Shown: piece after piece, positions 58,057 through 64,000 of the stretch | How the letters are laid out: the number at the start of each line of letters is the position of its first letter | Numbering within the stretch: position 1 is the stretch's first letter | Source: Calycina herbarum | Taxonomy: Eukaryota > Ascomycota > Leotiomycetes > Helotiales > Pezizellaceae | Direction of reading: 5' to 3' | Assembly: GCA_001414485.1 (NCBI GenBank) | Contig: LLEY01000172.1 | Coordinates: forward strand, 61,274-125,273 | Length of the DNA stretch: 64,000 nucleotides | Translations under genes and position numbers: made by a program | The notes under the pieces: model-generated | Databases searched by the model: none | What the model was told of the DNA's origin: nothing | Seen by the model: the letters and a program-made list of their open reading frames with translations, nothing else

Positions 58057-61000
58057 ATGGCTTCGACAGGGGAGAGATTCAAATCTCTTTTCACACCAAA
58101 ATCGCAAAAGCAGCCCCTATGGGAAGAGTCTCTCATTCGAAATGGATTTGGAGATTTTGCTTTAGCCCCGAAGCTTTCCACTATTGCTGGTGGCATCGGC
58201 AAACGGGAGCTCGCTTCACTGACGGAGCCAGTCAGGACATTGTTACTTCCCGGTGGGCCTGGTCGCTTGTATGTTACCCTTAATTTACTGCTAGTCCTTT
58301 TCCAACCCATTTCTATTTGTGTGAAAGTGTCACAGCTGAGTAAAAAAAAGGTCCAAACTAGTTTTTGGTGATAAGAATCCGCGTGTGGGATTGAAGATAC
58401 GACGTCGGGTTTTTGAATACCTGGTAGAACCCTTTCAAAATGAAGCTGGAGCCATCCAGCTCATGATGCTTTGGGCTGAACCAGAAACAAGGAAGTGTCA
58501 TCCATTCCGTCCGTATGCAACATTTCCCTTTGTTCCCCCCGTTGAGCCCCTATCATTAGTGGTCGGGAGCAAATTTTATCTTTAAACACAGCTCCCGGTT
58601 CCTGAATCAATGAGAAAAACGTATGCTAATTTGTTGCAGTGGATATGAAATTTTTATTCCATTTGAGTTGAACAAGTCAATTGGTTCAAATGTCTGGCCA
58701 CAGGCACCTGGAGAGCAAACTACTCTCATCAAACGACATAACTACGATACTCTTCTCGCTCTTTCAAAGGTCAATTCCTATTTTCGAAAGGTGGGTATTC
58801 TCCAAGTTATTTTCTCCTCTTTCAGGTTGTTTTAGGAGGATTATGATACTATGGCCTCCCCAGATATCCCACTTCCTCCTGGTTTCCTCAAACATACTTC
58901 TAGAAAGGGCGGTGCTGACTCCAAGATCTTCCATAGGAGCTAGGCAATGTACTCTTCAAAAAGGTGCAAGTCGATGTTGTTGCTGAAAATATGTTTCGCT
59001 CACTCCACAACTTGCTTGAAGATCGAGAAGCGCTCGTACATAGGATCGAGAAGTTTGCAATAAACACCAATACGCGGAGATTCAACGAAAAGGAGTTCAA
59101 CGAAAAGGAGTTCAACGAGCTATGTGAATATATTGGGCAATTGCTGAGTCTTCAGGAATTCACCTTTGCTCTCACCACATCAAGTGTAGGTGCGAAGAAG
59201 ATACTGAGCAATGGAAAGAAACTTCCTTGGGTTAATTTCATGAGAAATGTTCATACCTCAGCTCTGAATTTCGTGCTTGCGCTTAGCGATGATACCACTG
59301 TTGACGAAAACGGAGAAAGACTGGGAGGAGCCTTGACGGACAACCTTCAATCCCAATTCTGTGATCTCCTAGGTGTATATTCTAATGAGACCATACTTGG
59401 AAGACGCTTTTTGGGAGGGGAAATTTCAGGCAGATATGCATCGATAGCCAATTATGGAAACAAGCCCATCGTCTCCAGTTATCATCCGAGTCCAACATTG
59501 ACCAAGCCCAAACTCGCTGCAAGTAGCGAGGGTTACATAATTCTCAAATACCCCCAAGATGACTTGTGAGTAGCATCCCCCTTCATAAGTAAGGTGCCTT
59601 TCAATTTTCAAAACTGACAAGAATCTAGCAACGAGATAGAGTTATATAATCCCCACAATATCTCCGGCAAGGGAATCAAGCTCGTCTTAGACGTCACTGT
59701 GAAAACACTTGATTTAAGTGGTCCTGGTTTAATGAAGCTCTTTCAGTTTCTTAAGAAGAATCTCGTCATCAGCAAGCCTCATTTTACGATTTTGACGACA
59801 GGAGCCATTGCAAAATCGATAATCGATGAACATCATGACATTTTATGGATACAAGTTATGAAATCTATGCTCGTTACGGAATACAGCTCCTTTGAAACAA
59901 TGTTTTTAAGCGACTGTAAAGACTGCGAAGATGACCAAGATGCAGTGGAACTAACAAAGACACTTGAGCCGCAGCTACGCTGGCTTCTATTGCCCGAGGT
60001 AACCTGAAAGGATGTAGGCGGTGATGGACAGGATTTCGGAAAACCACTTCAAAGAGGTAATGCCCCATATGGACGAGATGCCAGAGACGGAGGACAATCA
60101 TCCATTCATGCCTCAAAGCAATCGGAATTACATGCACCAATCGGTTGGCGTGGAAGCAGTGGTCACGATGATTTCATCGACCATCGAAGTAGAAAAACTC
60201 CCACCAAGTCGCAAGGGTACGTTGATTGGGAGAAAAGAGACTTTCCGACAAGAAAGGACGAGCTTTTCAATCAGGGCGAGAGTAGTTCTAGTATCAACCG
60301 TCCGTCGCCCGGCCATAAGGAATCTGCTAATGCGGGAAATCCATATACAATTTCCATACAATCTCGAACCAACGAAGGCGACGGACGTGGTCTTTACGAA
60401 AAGGATACCCAAACACGAGATCTAAAGCATATGTCCTGGTGGTCTACCAAAAGCCCCTTCGACCCCCCTTGCGACAACGAAGGAGTGGAGAAAGAGGTTC
60501 AAGAAGCCTTTGGTCCCGGAAAACATATTAGAAAGTCGGGTACTAGGGACACTTCACCAGGCTCAACCCAATATACCAATAAGTGTAATGAGAAAGATGT
60601 TGATGACGAACTTTCCTATCGGGTACGTCAACAACCGCTCGGTGGTACGCAAACTCGGCCGCAACTTAAAATTGCACCCCCAAAAGGAGAACGATATGAC
60701 GAGGTTAACCTTCTATCTTTCAGTAATGATGTAGACCTCAATATTGAGAATAATCCTCCTACTTCAAGACCTTTCAAGACCAATCGGGTAGTTGAAAATC
60801 CAAGACACCAAAACAATCCACCCTCTTATGATGATCGTTTCGTAACCCGATATCTGGCCACACCACTCTCGCTGGATGATGGTATAGATCAATATCACTT
60901 GTCAGAAAGACAGACATATCTTGTGACTCCAGTTAATCGGACCACTGGTGGTCTAACTCGATCACCACAACGCTTCAACAATTTGAACCAATACGCTACA

Positions 61001-61264
61001 TCCGACCCTAGAAGTAACCCCTTTCTTGGCTATCCAGAAAATCGAGCCCAAAGCAACAAAGTTGAAAGCTCAGACGAAGAGAGACCACCTACCAAGGGAA
61101 GAGGTACCGAAGATGACGATTTAGGCTGTGTACAGGATAAGGTAGGCTCTGAAGAAATTGAGTATGGTAGTCGCATGAGAGATCAGTTGGCAGAAGGACA
61201 ATATGAGTCAAACCCCAACGAAAAGAAGAATCGACTCAAGGGCTTGTTTCGGAAGTCAAAGTAA
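58057..61264 (+). CDS. Hypothetical multi-exon protein, about 931 aa
   Basis: Seven exons in my model: 58057-58268, 58351-58512, 58640-58790, 58836-58881, 58944-59565, 59629-59998 and 60032-61264. Most joins restore smooth sequence (GRLSKLVFGDKNP, HPFRPGYEIFIPFEL, SYFRKEDYD, YPQDDFNEIELYN). I do not recognise the family. The N-terminal half is globular in look, with hydrophobic stretches such as ISKPHFTILTTGAIAKSIID. The C-terminal 400 residues are polar, charged and probably disordered, ending in KKNRLKGLFRKSK. Two weak points need care: the fourth intron has an unusual GTTTCC donor, and the last would be only 33 nt. That last one may instead be a frameshift or a different splice. A 15-bp tandem duplication at 59091-59120 encodes FNEKE twice. 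No signal peptide. Confidence 0.65.
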
Positions 61265-61899
61265 GAGAGATCCTCTAGCTGCAATAGATCTTACTGGTAG
61301 TGGGAAGAGTGGAGAAGATAATATTGGGCCCCGAGTTTTGGAATGAGTCAACCCATTAAAGCTCTACTGGATAGAGTCACACAGTTTGCAAGGCAATTTT
61401 TTGATTGATGATATGGAGGTATTTGCAGGTCAGACTAAGTTGCAATGAAATTCCTCATCCTACAATTCAACTCTCTTGATTTGAATACGCATGGCGGCAC
61501 CCCCCTTTCGGTAGACAATAAAAACGGCAGTAAATACTTCAGGTTCGTACCTGCCTACCTAGCTCATTGTCCCAACTTTCGGCAATGCAAGATACTTAAC
61601 TAAATACTTGGGACAATTTGATATTTACACAGATGGCTTGGAACAATTAAGTTCGATTGTCTCCAAGTTCATGGGTAATATCTAGAAGGTTTGGCACAAC
61701 GAGTTATTACTGCCGCTTTCTTTGTCTATCGCGAGCCGTGCACCCCCCACCCCCAATTAAGCGAGATGGACAGCCCGATCAGAACGGATGCGTGAGTCAA
61801 ACTTATTGTTTCTTGAAACCCACTCTCTCTTCTTTATTTAGCAATCTAAGTAGCGGGTCATTCTCCAACGACTTTACTCATGCCTCCTACGCCTTTCTT
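61265..61899. other. Intergenic region with MITE copy G
   Basis: 3' flank of the hypothetical gene, MITE copy G (61507-61735), then the 3' flank of the decayed repeat-protein gene. Nothing else seen. Confidence 0.6.
61507..61735. mobile_element. MITE copy G
   Basis: About 229 bp. Left arm TTCGGTAGACAATAAAAACG, then GCAGTAAATACTTCAGGTTC and GTACCTGCCTACCTAGCTC. Right arm CACAACGAGTTATTACTGCC, then GCTTTCTTTGTCTATCGCGAG. The interior repeats AAATACTTGGGACAATTTG as in copy B. With copy B, one of the best preserved members of the family. Confidence 0.85.
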
Positions 61900-63182
61900 C
61901 TAAACCAACAAATCACAACCCTTTATTTCCTTTCCCAACCCAACAACCTTATTCAAGATTTCCAGACCAGATTTTTCAAGATCGTTACCACTGACTCGGA
62001 AGCCCTTCATGATTTTCAAAATACCCCCGGCAGCATTGACAGCCGTCTTCAATCCCGCCAAATCTACAGCAGCTTCTGAGCCCGCAATACCCACCACACA
62101 TTGAGCGACCTTTATAGCTGAATCGGCTATTGCTTCAATTCCAAGACACTTCCCAACAGTCGATACCTCATCTCCAACGTCACGTCTGAACCCAATACCA
62201 TGAAGAAAATTTCCAATCGCAGCAGTGATTTTTGGTGCCGCTTCCAATAATCGAAGTTACTTTCGGGATCCCTTCGCCAATCTTGCCTTCGATATTTCCA
62301 ACTACCGAACTTGCTTTTGGTAATAATTCTGATGCTCTGCTGGCGATTATGCTTGTAGCTTTTGGGATTTCTTCCGAGATCTTGCCAGCAATGAGGGATG
62401 TTGCTTTTGGAATAGCCTCAGAGACCTTGCTTTCTGCACCAGCAAGTAAAGAACTCGCTTTTGGTACAGCTTCTGAGAATTTGCTTTTAGCATCGTTGGC
62501 TAGAGAACTTGCTTTTAATAAAAGAACTGAAGCTTCGCTACCTACAAAACTTGTAAGGCTGGTAGAATTTTTGAAATGTCGCTTGCAAGCCCCGGAATTG
62601 CAACGGTGAGAATAGGTACAACTTCTGAAGCTTTGCTTTCGATATCTGTAATTAATGAGCTTGCTCCAGGAATTGCTTTTGAAAGTTCGCTGTCGACAAT
62701 GGTATGTACTTCTGTGACCAATGCTTCCGCTGCAGAACTAATTTTGGTTTCGAAAGAGCTCGCTACAACAAGTGTGGTTGATATTCCACCACCAATCTGA
62801 GATGTCACACTTTCAAGTTTTGAAAGACCTTCTAAGACAGCATTTTCGATGCAAGTTGACAATCCAGTGAAGAAGTCGCTAACGCCACCTTGAGATTGTA
62901 AAATGTCATCGGGGATTGCAACCACGAGACTAAGAAATGTACTGAGAGAATCGAGTGTATCTTTGGAAAGTGGTAAGGTGGCGATGTTTGTGAGGCAGGT
63001 GCTGAGTTTAGCGACGAGAGCGTGTTGAATGATGACAATGATGATATGTTTGGTGCTTGAAGTGTATTGGTTGGCGCCGCGGGAAGTTTTAGAGCAAAAG
63101 TCGTTGTAAATATTGCAGCTGTGGACCCCAATTGCGCTGTGTAAATGAGAGTTGCAATGAGATGGGGAAAGTGTAAAAGCAT
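61900..63182 (-). pseudogene. Secreted repeat-protein gene with apparent frameshifts
   Basis: Starts with a signal-peptide-like frame (MLLHFPHLIATLIYTAQLGS) at 63182 and ends at TAG 61900-61902. Between them coding character jumps between frames: at about 63,002-63,036 (a possible but very short 35-nt intron), about 62,565-62,580 and about 62,243-62,250. Across the jumps a degenerate repeat of about 20-25 residues continues: SKFSEAVPKASSLLAGAE, SKVSEAIPKATSLIAGKI, SEEIPKATSIIASRA. This shows that one protein was once encoded. The C-terminal part (GFRRDVGDEVSTVGKCLGI, then AQCVVGIAGSEAAVDLAGLK) is globular-looking. Either a decayed gene or sequencing errors. Function unknown; secretion is inferred from the N-terminus. 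An intact allele in relatives would settle it. Confidence 0.55.
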
Positions 63183-64000
63183 TTTGAACTGATTTTTGCC
63201 ACCGGGGCCTCAAATATGTAGTTGCCAAGTATTGTGATGGTTGATTAGGAATAAAAAGGAGTGGACTTTCAGACTTAAGAAAAGGTGAAGTTAGAGATGA
63301 TCAACTGAAGATGAATTCTACTGTACCTTTTGAGTTATAGTTATACTAGCCAGCAAGAAATTCATTATGTCAAAAGGAATCAAACAGCTCAAGGAAACAA
63401 GTCCCCCAGCCCAAAGGTAGCCCGAAGGCATACATTCTAAACCATAACTAAACCACTGGATCATTCCACCAAAGAGCGGTAAATAAAACTTGCCTTTCAG
63501 CGAGAGAAGCAGCCTAGCGACCACGATATGAAAGCCACTGCTTGAGCCAGCCTTGATATGAAATGAAACAAAAAACAAATGTTGGGGTCTGTATTTGGGT
63601 TCGTGACCGAACGGGAGACCCTCTTCGGCGCTTAGGTTTGAGGCTCTTATTTGGGCGGCCAGAAGTATACCATTAATAGATTTGAACTTTAGTCTGCATC
63701 TGAAAAGATTTAAATGCTCTTTTGGCCCTCATGGACTGCATTTGACAAGCTACAACCTTCTATGGCTGAAAATATTTCTGGCAATTGTGAACGACGAACG
63801 GTCTACAAAAACAGACTACTCGAGGCATATTGAAGGTAATTCTCAAGTCAAATTATAGGTATGAAAATAAAAAGTTTTCTTAAACACTTGACTTATTCAG
63901 AAAACCTGTTCAATCATTGCAATTATCTCAGTAAACTCAGACGCCAGTTTCATTGGCTTTTGGTTTCACCCCTGCCACCACCCCCTGCCACCCCCTGCCC
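63183..64000. other. Intergenic end of window
   Basis: No supported gene. Promoter side of the repeat-protein gene, then AT-rich sequence. The last 35 bases are C-rich short repeats of the CCCCCTGCCA type, which may be the start of a microsatellite continuing outside the window. Confidence 0.5.

Overview
The window is nuclear DNA of a filamentous ascomycete (Pezizomycotina). Genes carry short GT-AG introns, mostly 45-140 nt with CTAAC/CTGAC-like branch sites. There are also ergosterol, COPII and chitin-related genes, AT-rich gene-poor gaps, short inverted-repeat transposons and TA-rich decayed DNA that looks RIP-mutated. A leotiomycete (Helotiales-like) host is my best guess, but it is inference from style only. 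No rRNA, convincing tRNA, CRISPR or complete autonomous transposon was found. Most gene models below were rebuilt by hand by joining exons so that phases match and family motifs continue; predicted protein lengths follow from those joins.

Layout. 0-0.5 kb: 3' end of ornithine carbamoyltransferase. 0.5-7.8 kb: gene-poor DNA with MITE copies, a two-exon membrane-protein remnant (minus strand, 3.4-3.9 kb), one FAD monooxygenase (4.6-5.8 kb, minus) and a TA-rich relic. 7.8-13.4 kb: a large four-exon gene of unknown function (about 1,727 aa). 13.4-16.4 kb: three MITE copies. 16.4-25.8 kb: housekeeping block of a UBP3-type ubiquitin protease (minus), SEC24 (minus) and an RNF10/Mag2-type RING protein (plus). 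25.8-33.5 kb: gene desert with a long inverted repeat. 33.5-35.5 kb: ERG4 sterol C-24(28) reductase. 36.9-38.7 kb: secreted Asn-rich protein with duplicated exons. 39.6-41.5 kb: F-box-like protein.

41.7-57.0 kb is the most interesting part. Five consecutive genes all fit one extracellular amino-polysaccharide theme: a nucleotide-sugar dehydrogenase of the UDP-HexNAc 6-dehydrogenase type (catalytic GGHCIPV box, not the GGSCFxKD box of ordinary UDP-glucose dehydrogenase), a compact chitin-synthase-like family 2 glycosyltransferase, two paralogous NodB/CE4 polysaccharide deacetylases with CBM18 chitin-binding modules (one with a GPI-like tail, one with four CBM18 modules), and a GH16 glucanase/transglycosylase with a GPI-like tail. 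I infer a candidate cluster that makes, deacetylates and anchors a chitin-like polymer which could contain N-acetyl-hexosaminuronic acid.

58.1-61.3 kb holds a multi-exon gene of unknown function. 61.9-63.2 kb holds a repeat-rich secreted-protein gene that appears frameshifted. A family of at least eight ~200-260 bp MITEs (terminal repeat like CTCGCGGTGGACA...GCGGCAGTAAATA) is scattered across the window, always outside the coding exons.
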